From Bradyrhizobium iriomotense (GTDB lineage: Bacteria > Pseudomonadota > Alphaproteobacteria > Rhizobiales > Xanthobacteraceae): a DNA stretch of 64,000 nt. Below the pieces are notes generated by a model, which saw nothing but the letters and a program-made list of their open reading frames with translations, was not told the origin of the DNA and ran no database searches. Position numbers and translations under genes: made by a program. Of the stretch, positions 23,912-32,753 are shown piece by piece (position 1 is the first letter of the stretch; each line of letters starts with the position of its first letter). The stretch covers positions 62,001-126,000 of the forward strand of contig NZ_JAFCJZ010000013.1 in the NCBI RefSeq assembly GCF_018130765.1. Direction: 5' to 3'.

Positions 23912-25786
23912 TCAGTAGCCGAATGCTCGCGGCAGCGCGGTCGAGAGCCATGGCACGAAGGCGATGACGAGCAGGCAGAGGAACAGCAAACCAAGATAGC
24001 CCATGATCGGCTTCACCGTCTGCTCGATCGGCACGTTGCCGATCAGGCACGCGCCATAGAGCCCGAGCCCGAGCGGCGGCGCGAACAGGCCGATGCCCAT
24101 CGCGATGACGAGCACGACGCCGAAATGCAGGGGATCGACCCCGAGCTGCACCGCGACCGGCAACAGCAGCGGCCCGAAGATGATCAGCGCCGCGGCGCCT
24201 TCCAGCACCGAGCCCATCACGATCAGCACGACGATCGCGAGCAGGATGAACAGCCAGACGCCCGAGGTCTTCGACAGTCCCAGCATGAAATCGCCGACCG
24301 CGTGCGGCACCTGCTGCAGGGTCAGCGTGAAGGCGAGCGACTGCGCGGCGGCGACGATGAACAGCACGAGCCCTGCCCTGGTCGCGGCCTGGACGAAACT
24401 GTGCGCGGCGGTCTTGAAGCTGAGCTCGCGGAACACGACGCTGCCGACGACCAGAGCATAGGCCACGGCAAAGGCGGAGATCTCGGTGGCCGTGGCAAAG
24501 CCGCTCTTGAAGCCGAAGAAGATCATGAAGATCAGGCCGAACGCGGCGATCGCGCCGCTCCAGAGCCCGGACACCGGCGCCTGCGGCGCGACGTCTTCGG
24601 CTTCTGCCGGCGGCTTGCCGAAGATGATGGACACCACGATCAGCACCAGCGCCATCAACGCCGCCGGCAGCAGCCCCGCCATGAACAGGCCGCCGATCGA
24701 CAGGTTGGCGACGAAGCCGAGGATGATCAGGTTGATGCAGGGCGGAATGGTTTCCGCCATCACCGCGGAGGCCGCGAGCAGCGCCACCGCACCGCCCGGA
24801 TTCTGCCTGGAGCGGCGCGCCGCCGGAATCAGCACGGAGCCCACCGCGGCGACGTCGGCCATCTTCGAGCCTGATATCCCCGAGAACAGCACCATCGACG
24901 CCACCATCACGACGTTGAGGCCGCCGCGCATGCGTCCTACCGCGCGCTGCAGCAGCTCGATCAGGCGCACCGACATGCCGTTGGCTTCCATGAGGTAGCC
25001 GACGAGGATGAAGAAGGGGATCGCGAGCAGGACGAAATTGTCGATGCCGCGCGCCATCTGCTGGGCGAAGATGACGCCGGGCAGCGCGCCCTCGACCCAG
25101 ATGAAGATCAGCGCGGCGAGCGCCAGCGCAAAGCCGATCGGCAAGCCGCCGAACAGCGTTGCGAAGAAGCCGATCAGCATCAAGGTGCCCGCCGACGGCA
25201 CCGTGGACGGCGACAGATAATCCCAGGCCAAATAGAGGCCGGTCACCACGATGATCGCGACGAGCCCCCTGACGATATCAGGAAGTGGCCGCGCACAGAG
25301 ATGGTCGATCGCGAACACCGTCATGAACAGCGCACCGATGCCCATCGGGTAGAACGTCAGCTCCAGCGGCAGGCCGGAGCCGGTGGTCTGGCCGGCGGTG
25401 AGCGAGCCCAGCTTGATGGCGTGGTAGGCGACGTAACCGGAGATCAGCACGATCAGCAGTGCGCTGGCGGCATCGACCAGCGTGCGCAGCCGCACCGGCA
25501 GGAGATCACGGAAGAAGGAGACGCCGACATTCTCGCCGCGCGCGAGCGCGCTTGCCGCACCGAAGAAGGCCGAGCCGACCATCAATCCGCGTGCGACGTC
25601 ATCGGACCATTCGACCGGCGCATTGAAGAAGAAGCGCAGCAGCACGGAGGCGCAGACGACCACGAGATCGGCGGCCAGCAGAGCGGCCGCGATCGCGTCG
25701 CTGGCGCGAAGCAGGAGCGTCATGCTGCCGTGGCGGCCGCCCGAGAAGGGCACGGCGGCTGTCATCGCCATTTCGGACTTGGCCAT
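23912..25786 (-). CDS. Fused TRAP transporter small-plus-large permease (DctQM)
   Basis: About 624 residues. The N-terminal ~170 residues are a DctQ small subunit (four helices; VVVCASVLLRFFFNAPVEWSDDVARGLMV). The remaining ~440 are DctM (FGGLPIGFALALAALIFIW, FFILVGYLMEANG, FSGISGSKMADVAAVGSVL, AETIPPCINLIILGF, FAPPLGLGLYGACL). Together they form the sodium-driven inner-membrane transporter that takes an organic acid from DctP. ATG at 25786 lies 13 bp after the dctP stop; other ATGs 5 and 7 codons later are possible. The order dctP, dctQM, dehydrogenase marks one operon. Confidence 0.92.
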   Translation of the reverse strand: MAKSEMAMTAAVPFSGGRHGSMTLLLRASDAIAAALLAADLVVVCASVLLRFFFNAPVEWSDDVARGLMVGSAFFGAASALARGENVGVSFFRDLLPVRLRTLVDAASALLIVLISGYVAYHAIKLGSLTAGQTTGSGLPLELTFYPMGIGALFMTVFAIDHLCARPLPDIVRGLVAIIVVTGLYLAWDYLSPSTVPSAGTLMLIGFFATLFGGLPIGFALALAALIFIWVEGALPGVIFAQQMARGIDNFVLLAIPFFILVGYLMEANGMSVRLIELLQRAVGRMRGGLNVVMVASMVLFSGISGSKMADVAAVGSVLIPAARRSRQNPGGAVALLAASAVMAETIPPCINLIILGFVANLSIGGLFMAGLLPAALMALVLIVVSIIFGKPPAEAEDVAPQAPVSGLWSGAIAAFGLIFMIFFGFKSGFATATEISAFAVAYALVVGSVVFRELSFKTAAHSFVQAATRAGLVLFIVAAAQSLAFTLTLQQVPHAVGDFMLGLSKTSGVWLFILLAIVVLIVMGSVLEGAAALIIFGPLLLPVAVQLGVDPLHFGVVLVIAMGIGLFAPPLGLGLYGACLIGNVPIEQTVKPIMGYLGLLFLCLLVIAFVPWLSTALPRAFGY

Positions 25787-25799
25787 TGGAACTTGGCCA

Positions 25800-26831
25800 T
25801 CAGGCTTGCGTCGCACGGATCATGTCGATGACCGGCTTGGAGTCCGGCCGCGCCTTGATGAAGTTCTCGTATTGCGGCGCGACGCGCTTTTTGAAGGCTT
25901 CGCGGTCACATTCGGCCACAGTCACACCCTTCTCGCCGAGCGCCGCCAGCGCCTCCTTCTCGACCGCAAGGCCATGAGCACGGGTGTCGACCGCAGCCTT
26001 CTTCGCCGCATCGAGAAAGCCCTCGCGCAGCTTCGGATCCATGCGGTTGTAGGTCATGTCGCTGAAGTAGATCGCGAGCGGCGAGAAATTGTGCTGCGTC
26101 AGCGCGTAGAGTTTTGCCGTCTCGAAGAACTTGCTGGCGAGGATCGTCGGCGGATCGTGCTCGAGTCCGTCAAGCACGCCGGCCTGCAAGGCCGTGTAGA
26201 TTTCGCCGAAGGCCAGCGGCGTCGCGGCCGCGCCCATCAGGCGCAGGCATTCGGTGATGACCGGATTGGGCAGCGTGCGGATCTTGAGGCCGGCGAGATC
26301 CTCCGGCGTCCTCACCGGCTTCTTCGCCAACACGCTGCGCGAGCCGAAATTATAGGCCCAGGCGATGATGCGGATGTTGCCGCCCTTGAGCAGTGCATCC
26401 TCGATCGGCTTGGCGGCGCCGGAATCGAACGCCTTGGTCTGCTGCGGGAAGCTCGAGAACAGGAAGCCGAGATCGAAGGTGCCGACCAGCGGCACCAGAT
26501 TGGCCGAGATCGATGAGCCCGACACCATGAGATCGATGACGCCGAGCTTCACCGAGTTGATGACGTCGATTTCCTGGCCGAGCTGGTTGTCCGGGAAGAA
26601 GGCGACCTCGACCTGCTCGCCGAGACCGTTCGCCTTCAGGTTCTTGACGAGGTTGTCGTAGTAGACGCGGCCATTGGCGTATTTGGGATCGTTCGGCAGC
26701 GAGGAGGAGCATTTCAGCTTCATCGTCGCAGCTTCGGCGCGGCCGATGATCGCGGGAGAGAGCACGAGGCCGGCGGTGACCGCCGCAGATGACTTGATGA
26801 ACGCGCGACGGTTCACGGGCACGATGGTCAT
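25800..26831 (-). CDS. TRAP transporter substrate-binding protein DctP
   Basis: 343 residues. The signal MTIVPVNRRAFIKSSAAVTAGLVLSPAI is of the Tat type (RRAFIK), so the protein may be folded before export. The mature part is a DctP fold: KLKCSSSLPNDPKYANGRVYYDNLVKNL, then GVIDLMVSG, the carboxylate-binding Arg region AGLKIRTLPNPVITECLRLMGAAATPLAFGEIYTALQAGVLDGLEHDPPTI. It binds an organic acid in the periplasm for the fused permease downstream. GGGGAGAG lies 8 bp before the ATG at 26831. It is the first gene of the operon. Confidence 0.92.
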   Translation of the reverse strand: MTIVPVNRRAFIKSSAAVTAGLVLSPAIIGRAEAATMKLKCSSSLPNDPKYANGRVYYDNLVKNLKANGLGEQVEVAFFPDNQLGQEIDVINSVKLGVIDLMVSGSSISANLVPLVGTFDLGFLFSSFPQQTKAFDSGAAKPIEDALLKGGNIRIIAWAYNFGSRSVLAKKPVRTPEDLAGLKIRTLPNPVITECLRLMGAAATPLAFGEIYTALQAGVLDGLEHDPPTILASKFFETAKLYALTQHNFSPLAIYFSDMTYNRMDPKLREGFLDAAKKAAVDTRAHGLAVEKEALAALGEKGVTVAECDREAFKKRVAPQYENFIKARPDSKPVIDMIRATQA

Positions 26832-27130
26832 GGTGCGGTCTCTCCCCAATTATTCTTTTTGCAGCCGCGATCGTTGTCGCGGCGTGTTGGCTCGACTGTA
26901 TGGCCAAAGCGACGACACAGGCAAGGGATGCAGCCGGCGGCGTCGCGATGGCGCGAGCGACAGGCGCTCTGCGGAAACCGCGACGGAACGCCTTTATTTA
27001 TCGGTGTTTTCGCGCATGCCGCACGGCAGCGACGAGGCCTGCCATGCAAGATTGCGACGGATCGATCCAATTCAGGTATGGATCAATGCCGAACGCATAT
27101 CGATTGGATTGTACGAAGCAGACGAACGAA
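26832..27130. other. Non-coding leader region of the TRAP operon
   Basis: About 300 bp with no credible gene on either strand. It should hold the dctP promoter, but no clear -35/-10 pair or operator was recognised. Confidence 0.4.
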
Positions 27131-27156
27131 AGCCGCGGGATCGTGATCCCGCGGCT
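27131..27156 (-). terminator. Terminator downstream of doxX
   Basis: A perfect 12-bp stem (AGCCGCGGGATC / GATCCCGCGGCT) around GT. On the minus strand it is followed by TTTCGTT. It lies 28 bp after the stop of the DoxX gene and separates it from the TRAP operon promoter. Confidence 0.7.
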
Positions 27157-27183
27157 CGCAAGGTCTAAGCGAATGCCGTGACG

Positions 27184-27627
27184 TCAGCGCGAATGCGCGC
27201 CGCTGAGCTGGCCGCCTGCCGCCGCGACATCACGCGAGGGGCGTAGCGCGTAAGCGCCGTCGCCGAGCAGGGCCTGCGCCGCGAGCGCGATCGCCCAGAA
27301 GGCAGGGAATTCCCAGCCGCCCTTCGGATTGGTGAAGAAGAAGCCGGCGGCGCCGTGCACCGTGAAGATCGCGCCGAGCAGGATCGGAATGCCGGCCAGC
27401 GCCGCATAGCGGGTCCAGACGCCGAGGATCAGGGCGACGCCGCTGAGCACTTCCACGGTCATGATGAGATAAGCGAGCTCGGGCGGGAAGCCGAGGCTGC
27501 CGAAGAACTTTGCGGTACCAGCGGGGGTGAACACGAACAGCTTCAGGCTGGCATGGGCGAGGAACAGTGCGCCCAGGGTCACGCGCAGCACCAGTGCGGC
27601 GTACGGGGCGGTACGGGAATCGATCAT
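27184..27627 (-). CDS. DoxX family membrane protein
   Basis: 147 residues with four membrane helices (ALVLRVTLGALFLAHASLKLFVF, PELAYLIMTVEVLSGVALILGV, ALAGIPILLGAIFTVHG, FWAIALAAQALLG). This is the DoxX/YphA pattern. Family members are linked to thiosulfate or quinone redox chemistry and stress protection, but the exact role is unclear. AGGAG lies 6 bp before the ATG at 27627; the open frame continues to 27864 across the divergent LysR gene and is not coding there. The divergent LysR regulator at 27723 probably controls it, a pairing often seen in proteobacteria. Confidence 0.88.
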   Translation of the reverse strand: MIDSRTAPYAALVLRVTLGALFLAHASLKLFVFTPAGTAKFFGSLGFPPELAYLIMTVEVLSGVALILGVWTRYAALAGIPILLGAIFTVHGAAGFFFTNPKGGWEFPAFWAIALAAQALLGDGAYALRPSRDVAAAGGQLSGAHSR

Positions 27628-27722
27628 GGCGGTCTCCTTTGCGGCGCAACATGATCTATTCTCATTTGGATGATAATCTGCTATTTTCGAAATATACTTC
27701 ACACCAATAGAGTGAGATAGGC

Positions 27723-28643
27723 TTGCTCGACCGCCTGACCAGCTTGGAGGTCTTCGCCAGGGTCGCCGCCGCCGGCAGCCTCTCCGGCGCGGCCCGGGCG
27801 ATGGGCCTGTCACAGACCATGGTGACCAAGCATGTGGCCTCGCTTGAGGCGCGGCTCGGCACAAAACTGTTCCACCGCACCACCCGCCGGCTCTCCATCA
27901 CCGAGGCCGGACGAAGCTATCTGGAATCCGCCGAGCGCATCCTCACCGACATGGAGGCCGCCGACGCCGCGATCGCGCGCGAACGCGTCGAGCCGCGCGG
28001 GCTGCTGCGCGTCAATGTCCCCGTCGTGTTCGGCACAAGGCAGATCGCGCCTGCGATCGCGGAGTTTTCGGCAGCCCATCCCGAGGTCACCGTCGAACTC
28101 GGTCTCAACGATCGCCTCGTCGATCTCGCCGAGGAAGGCTGGGACCTCGCGATCCGCATCGGCAGCTTGCGCGACTCCAGCATGGTGGCCCGAAAGCTTG
28201 CGCCGAACCGCCTCGTGGTCTGCGCCGCACCGTCCTATCTTGCCAAGCACGGCACGCCGCGCACCGTCGCCGACCTCGCCCGGCATAATTGCCTCGGATA
28301 CACGCTCTCGCAGCAGGCGAGCGCGGCGGAATGGCTGTTCGGTGCAGAGGGCGAGATCCGCGTCCAGGTTAGCGGCACCTTGCGTGCCAACAACGGCGAT
28401 GCGCTGCGCGCGGCGACGCTGGCCGGCCTTGGCCTCTCGCGGCAACCCACCTTCATCATCGCCGACGATCTTCGCTCAGGCACGCTCGCCGCGCTCCCGC
28501 TCGACCAGCCCGAGATCCAGACGTCGGCGGTGCATGCGGTCTACCTACCCGACCGCCGCCCGCCGGCCAAGGTGCGCGCCTTCATCGACTTTCTCGCCGC
28601 GCGCTTTGCGCCTGTGACGCCCTGGGACCGCGGACTGCCGTGA
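27723..28643 (+). CDS. LysR-family transcriptional regulator
   Basis: 306 residues. The DNA-binding domain covers residues ~1-60 (LTSLEVFARVAAAGSLSGAARAMGLSQTMVTKHVASLEARLG). The effector domain follows (RGLLRVNVPVVFGTRQIAPAIAEFSAAHPEVTVELGLNDRLVDLAEEGWDLAIRIG), of the type seen in LTTRs of the AaeR/DsdC-like crowd. The start is TTG at 27723, the only start codon that preserves the domain. It is divergent from doxX with a 95-bp AT-rich spacer, the likely site of control. The inducer is unknown. Confidence 0.88.
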   Translation: MLDRLTSLEVFARVAAAGSLSGAARAMGLSQTMVTKHVASLEARLGTKLFHRTTRRLSITEAGRSYLESAERILTDMEAADAAIARERVEPRGLLRVNVPVVFGTRQIAPAIAEFSAAHPEVTVELGLNDRLVDLAEEGWDLAIRIGSLRDSSMVARKLAPNRLVVCAAPSYLAKHGTPRTVADLARHNCLGYTLSQQASAAEWLFGAEGEIRVQVSGTLRANNGDALRAATLAGLGLSRQPTFIIADDLRSGTLAALPLDQPEIQTSAVHAVYLPDRRPPAKVRAFIDFLAARFAPVTPWDRGLP

Positions 28644-28786
28644 CGCCGCACGGCCGGACGCGCCGGCCGGGCAGACATCCTGCCCGATTTGTCGCACGCC
28701 AAGCGTGAGCCAGCGCACAGACGGCGTCATGGTACGGATCTAGAAAAGGTGGCATCATCGCGCGCATTGCCGATGGAGGTGACATC

Positions 28787-30274
28787 ATGCGCCGTCCAGT
28801 CCTTTCCAATTTGCTGCTTGCGTCCGGCCTTCTTGCTCTCACACAACTGACGATGCCGACCGATGCCGCGGCCGAAGCGCGGCTTGCGCTGGTGATCGGC
28901 CAATCCGCCTATCGCACCGTGCCGGAACTGCCCAACGCCGCCAACGACGCCAAGGGCATGACCGAGCTGCTCGGCAACGCCGGCTTCACCGTCACGTCGG
29001 CAGCCAATCTCGGTCAGAACGAGATGCGCGCGGCGATCTCGGATTTCGCGGGCAAGGTCAGCGCCAGCGGCGCCGACACCGTCGCACTGGTGTTCTATGC
29101 CGGCCACGGCCTGCAGATTGACGGCGAGAACTATCTGGTGCCCGTCGACCTCGACCCCAAGCGCGAGGCCGACATTCCGCTCCAGGGCGTGCGGCTGAAC
29201 GATATGCTCAACACGCTCGGCGCGCTGCCGACGCGGGCGCGCATCTTCATGCTCGATGCCTGCCGCAACAACCCGTTCCCCGCGCTCAGCGGCGCCGGCC
29301 ACGGGCTTGCGATCGTCGACACCAAGGCCGGCGCACCGGGCTCCTTCATCTCGTATTCGACCTCGCCCGGCGCCGAAGCCGAGGACGGCAACGGCATCGA
29401 CAGCCCCTACACGACAGCCGCGCTGACCATCGCCAAGCAGCCCAATCTGCCGATCGAGGAAGTGTTCAAGCGCATCCGCGTCGCGGTGGCACAATCGACC
29501 GACGGACGGCAAATCCCCTGGGAAAGCTCGTCGCTGACGGCCGACTTCAGGTTCTTCGGCGGCGACAGCAGCAGTCAGCCGGCTCTCCCGGGCGCGTCCG
29601 CCATGGCGCTCGCCAGCGGCTCGCGCAGCGTCGCCGATTGGCGCCGGGATTTGCAGGGCAAGGAGCCGAAGGCCGCCTATGAGCTCGTGATCACTGAGGA
29701 CACCGTGGAGGCGTATCAGGCCTATATCGAGCTCTACGCGCAGGACGCCCGCACGCCGCGCCTGCGCACGGTGATGGAGCGCCGGCGCCAGATGCTGGCC
29801 TGGGAGCGCGCAGTCGCCATCAACACCCGCGCCTCGTTCGAGGCGTATCTGGCGAACTGGGACAACAGCGATCTCGCGGCAACTGCGCGCAGGCTGCTGC
29901 TCCGCGTGCAGAACCGCAACTATGCCTTGCCGGTCGCCGCCGCAGCGAGCCCTGCTCCGGTCGCCGTCGCGATGGCGCCGACCTGCCCGTGCTCGACGCC
30001 GACGCCTCCGGCGAGCCCGGTCAACCCGGCCGTGGCGCCCGTGATCAAGAAGCGCGTCGACGACACCCCGCCGAAGCGCAAGGTGGTCGAGACGCCGCCG
30101 AAGCCGCGCCGGCCGCCGCCTGAAGACGTGGTCTACGAGCGCGCACCGCCGCCGGATCGCGGCCCGCCTCCCGCCGCCGTGATGCAAGGCATCGGCATCG
30201 GGATTGGCCTCGGCATGGGCCTGGGTGGTGGCGGCCGCGGCGGCGATTATCACAACGATCGCGGCCGGTACTGA
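28787..30274 (+). CDS. Exported caspase-like (peptidase C14) protein
   Basis: 495 residues. A Sec signal peptide (1-30) is followed by a caspase p20-like domain (31-250): RLALVIGQSAYRTVPELPNAANDAKGMTELL, then catalytic His107 in FYAGHG and Cys159 in LDACRNNPF. A helical middle region (~275-380) contains TPR-like phrases (YELVITEDTVEAYQAYIELY). The tail is Pro-rich with Lys (PPKRKVVETPPKPRRPPPEDV) and ends in a Gly-rich segment (GIGIGIGLGMGLGGGGRGG). Both catalytic residues are present, so it may be an active periplasmic metacaspase-like protease. The substrate is unknown. GGAGG lies before the ATG and a strong terminator follows. Confidence 0.9.
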   Translation: MRRPVLSNLLLASGLLALTQLTMPTDAAAEARLALVIGQSAYRTVPELPNAANDAKGMTELLGNAGFTVTSAANLGQNEMRAAISDFAGKVSASGADTVALVFYAGHGLQIDGENYLVPVDLDPKREADIPLQGVRLNDMLNTLGALPTRARIFMLDACRNNPFPALSGAGHGLAIVDTKAGAPGSFISYSTSPGAEAEDGNGIDSPYTTAALTIAKQPNLPIEEVFKRIRVAVAQSTDGRQIPWESSSLTADFRFFGGDSSSQPALPGASAMALASGSRSVADWRRDLQGKEPKAAYELVITEDTVEAYQAYIELYAQDARTPRLRTVMERRRQMLAWERAVAINTRASFEAYLANWDNSDLAATARRLLLRVQNRNYALPVAAAASPAPVAVAMAPTCPCSTPTPPASPVNPAVAPVIKKRVDDTPPKRKVVETPPKPRRPPPEDVVYERAPPPDRGPPPAAVMQGIGIGIGLGMGLGGGGRGGDYHNDRGRY

Positions 30275-30291
30275 GACTGCCGATACGAACA

Positions 30292-30326
30292 GATGTCCGC
30301 AGGCCACGCCTGCGGACATCTTTGTT
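30292..30326 (+). terminator. Rho-independent terminator of the caspase-like gene
   Basis: GATGTCCGCAGG and CCTGCGGACATC form a perfect 12-bp stem around CCACG, followed by TTTGTT. It starts 18 bp after the stop codon. Confidence 0.85.
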
Positions 30327-30350
30327 GATGGCGAGCGATCAACAGCTCTC

Positions 30351-30482
30351 GTGCCCCGGACGCAGCGCAGCGCTCTTCAGCGGTGCGCTGCAGAGCCGGG
30401 GCCCATCTAACACCGCGTGATACGGCCTCCTGGGTCCCGGCTCTGCGTCGCACCGCTACGCGCTGCGCCGCCTCCGGGACAC
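30351..30482. repeat. Large imperfect palindromic repeat, Bradyrhizobium type
   Basis: About 132 bp that reads almost the same on both strands: it starts GTGCCCCGGACGCAGCGCAG and ends CCGCCTCCGGGACAC, with GCAGAGCCGGGG facing CCCGGCTCTGCG in the middle. It contains nested hairpins (GCAGCGCA/TGCGCTGC). I associate this sequence with a repeat that is very common between genes in Bradyrhizobium; copy number cannot be judged from one window. It lies between the caspase-like and SulP genes. Confidence 0.75.
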
Positions 30483-30563
30483 AGACGCAGCGGACATTCG
30501 CCATCTGCCCCTTCCGGAAATGCTGTAGTCTGATCGATCGACACAGGCTTTCCGGGGACCTCG

Positions 30564-32231
30564 ATGCCGCACGATGCCGACGCCAAGCATGCATGGCCGC
30601 TGTTCCGCTCGCTCGCATCCTATTCCTTGCCCGGAGATCTCATCGCGGGACTAACGCTGGCGGCGATTGCGATCCCCGAGCAGATGGCGACCGCGCGGCT
30701 CGGCGGCTTTGAGCCGCAGATCGGCTTCTTCGCGTTCATGGCCGGCTCGCTCGGCTTCGCGCTGCTCGGCGGCAACCGCTTCCTGTCCTGCGGCGCGGAC
30801 TCCACGATCACGCCGATCTTCGCCGGCGGGCTGGCGGCGCTCGCCGCAGCCGGCTCGCCGGAATATCAGGGGTTTGCAATCGCGCTGGCGCTGATGGTCG
30901 GCGCGATGATGCTCGCCGGCGGTGCCTTCCACCTTGGCGGCATCGCCAACCTGCTGTCGGTGCCGGTCATGGTCGGCTTCCTCGCCGGCATCTCCGTCCA
31001 CATCATCGTGTCGCAATTGCCCGGCGTGCTGGGACTGAAGTCGCCGAGCGGGCCGACGCTCGATCGCATCGGCGTGCTCGCCGGTGAGCTCAACCGCAGC
31101 AATCCCTTCACGCTGTGCATCGGCCTCGGTGTGCTCGCAACGGTCTTCGTCTCCGAGAAGATCAGCGCAAAAATTCCGGGGGCGCTGATCGGACTCGTCG
31201 CCGCGACGCTGGCCACGATCGCGCTCGGCCTCGAAAGCAAGGGCGTCAGCGTCGTCGGCGTGGTGCCGGGCACGCTGCCGCGGTTGACCCTGCCCGAGCT
31301 TGCGCCGGAGCATTGGGTGCATCTGGTATCGCTCGCCTTCGTCATCACGGTCGTAGTGATGGTGCAGACCGCCGCGACCACGCGCTCGTTCCCATCCGAT
31401 CCCGACAAGCCTGCCGATGTCGACCGCGACTTCCTCGGCGCGGGCGCCGGCAGCGTGCTGGCCGGCCTGTTCGGCGCGTTTCCGGTCAATGCCAGCCCGC
31501 CGCGCACCGGGATCGTCGCCGAGACCGGCGGGCAATCACAGCTCGCGGGGCTTGCGGCCGCGGCAATCGTGCTGGCGCTGCTCGCATTCGGCACGGGGCT
31601 GCTGCAACACGTTCCGGACGCGGCGCTCGGCGGCATCCTGCTGTTCGTCGCGCTGCGCATCATCCGCGCGAAGCAGATCGTTACGATCTACCGCCAATCC
31701 CGAAGCGAATTCCTGCTGATCGTCGCGACCGCGGCGCTGATCATCGTGCTGCCGATCCAGCAGGGCGCTTTCCTCGGCATCGTGCTGTCGTTGCTGCACG
31801 GCATCTGGAGCACGACACGGGCGCGGCTGGTCGAGTTCGAGCGCGTGCCGGGCACCACGATCTGGTGGCCGGCCCATCCACATCTCAGCGGCGAGCGCAT
31901 CGACGGTGTTGCCGTGATCGGGCTGCAGGCGCCGCTCTCGTTCCTCAACGCACCGGGCTTTCGCAGCGACGTCGCCAAGGTGCTCGGCACGGCGACGCCG
32001 CAACTCCTGGTGCTGGAAGCGAGCGGCATGGTCGAGATCGACTTCACCGCCGCGCAGATCCTGCTCGACATCTTCAAGGCGTGCAGCGAACAGGGCGTCA
32101 CCGTCGCGCTGGCGCGGCTGGAATCGGTGCGCGCGCAGGACGCGTTCGAGCGTTTCAGATTGTACGATGCCCTGCCCCGCGAGCACGTCTTTCACAGCGT
32201 GGACGAGGCCGTGCGCAAGCTGGCGAAATAG
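30564..32231 (+). CDS. SulP family inorganic anion transporter with STAS domain
   Basis: 555 residues. The membrane part (~20-420) opens with the SulP signature DLIAGLTLAAIAIPEQMATARLGGFEPQIGFFAF and has 10-14 helices. The C-terminal ~130 residues are a STAS domain (GERIDGVAVIGLQAPLSFLNAPGFRSDVAKVL, then LLVLEASGMVEIDFTAAQILLDIF). It moves an anion such as sulfate, bicarbonate or a dicarboxylate across the inner membrane; the substrate is not told by sequence. GGGGA lies before the ATG. It stands alone, with no carbonic anhydrase or sulfur genes beside it. Confidence 0.88.
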   Translation: MPHDADAKHAWPLFRSLASYSLPGDLIAGLTLAAIAIPEQMATARLGGFEPQIGFFAFMAGSLGFALLGGNRFLSCGADSTITPIFAGGLAALAAAGSPEYQGFAIALALMVGAMMLAGGAFHLGGIANLLSVPVMVGFLAGISVHIIVSQLPGVLGLKSPSGPTLDRIGVLAGELNRSNPFTLCIGLGVLATVFVSEKISAKIPGALIGLVAATLATIALGLESKGVSVVGVVPGTLPRLTLPELAPEHWVHLVSLAFVITVVVMVQTAATTRSFPSDPDKPADVDRDFLGAGAGSVLAGLFGAFPVNASPPRTGIVAETGGQSQLAGLAAAAIVLALLAFGTGLLQHVPDAALGGILLFVALRIIRAKQIVTIYRQSRSEFLLIVATAALIIVLPIQQGAFLGIVLSLLHGIWSTTRARLVEFERVPGTTIWWPAHPHLSGERIDGVAVIGLQAPLSFLNAPGFRSDVAKVLGTATPQLLVLEASGMVEIDFTAAQILLDIFKACSEQGVTVALARLESVRAQDAFERFRLYDALPREHVFHSVDEAVRKLAK

Positions 32232-32250
32232 TCGCCTTCACGCGGTCCGC

Positions 32251-32272
32251 CGCCCAAGGGGGCGATACTTTT
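32251..32272 (+). terminator. Possible weak terminator after the SulP gene
   Basis: CGCCC-AAGG-GGGCG forms a short stem followed by ATACTTTT, 20 bp after the stop. The stem is only five pairs. Confidence 0.3.
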
Positions 32273-32753
32273 GGTCGCCGGCCAGATCACGGATCGAGAC
32301 CGAGGCCTCCGCGTCAAAGCTAGCACTTGATTTCCTGCTGCGACGGACGAGAATGACGTCGCGCCAGCTTCCGGTACCGAACTTCATATAAGACGGGGAA
32401 AACCCGCTTGGCCGCGGCTATACCGTCGCTGCGCGGGAGGGATCGCTATGACGGTAGGGCTCAAGCGCTCGCCGCAGCGCCGACATGATCCAGGCCGCCG
32501 GTCGTATGGCCGTTACGATTGGGAGCGATGCAATCGCGCCGCTGCACCGCGAAAAGCGCCCCTTGGTTCGCGGCGAACTGGCCACCCCGGCGCTGCAAGC
32601 GGAACACCACCAAATGATCATCGAGCCAATGCAGTGCGCAGGCATCAACGCGCGCATGTGTTGAACCACGGAGACGTAATCGACTGAAAGGGACTCCAAG
32701 CCGGCGTAAGACTGGCCGTAGGGCATCAGCTCGGACACATCGAGGAGGGATGC
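32273..32753. other. Gene-free stretch before the ABC operon
   Basis: About 480 bp without a convincing gene. One plus-strand frame (32483 to about 32664) reads MIQAAGRMAVTIGSDAIAPL and is rather protein-like. It has no ribosome site and no recognised family, so it may be a remnant of a lost gene. The operon promoter should lie here but was not recognised. Confidence 0.4.

Noticed and set aside
26900..27181. A 93-codon frame between dctP and doxX
   Set aside because: No ribosome site, unlikely composition, and it runs through the doxX terminator hairpin.
30351..30482. The inverted repeat as a CRISPR or IS remnant
   Set aside because: There are no regularly spaced direct repeats and no transposase fragment. 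It fits a dispersed palindromic repeat.
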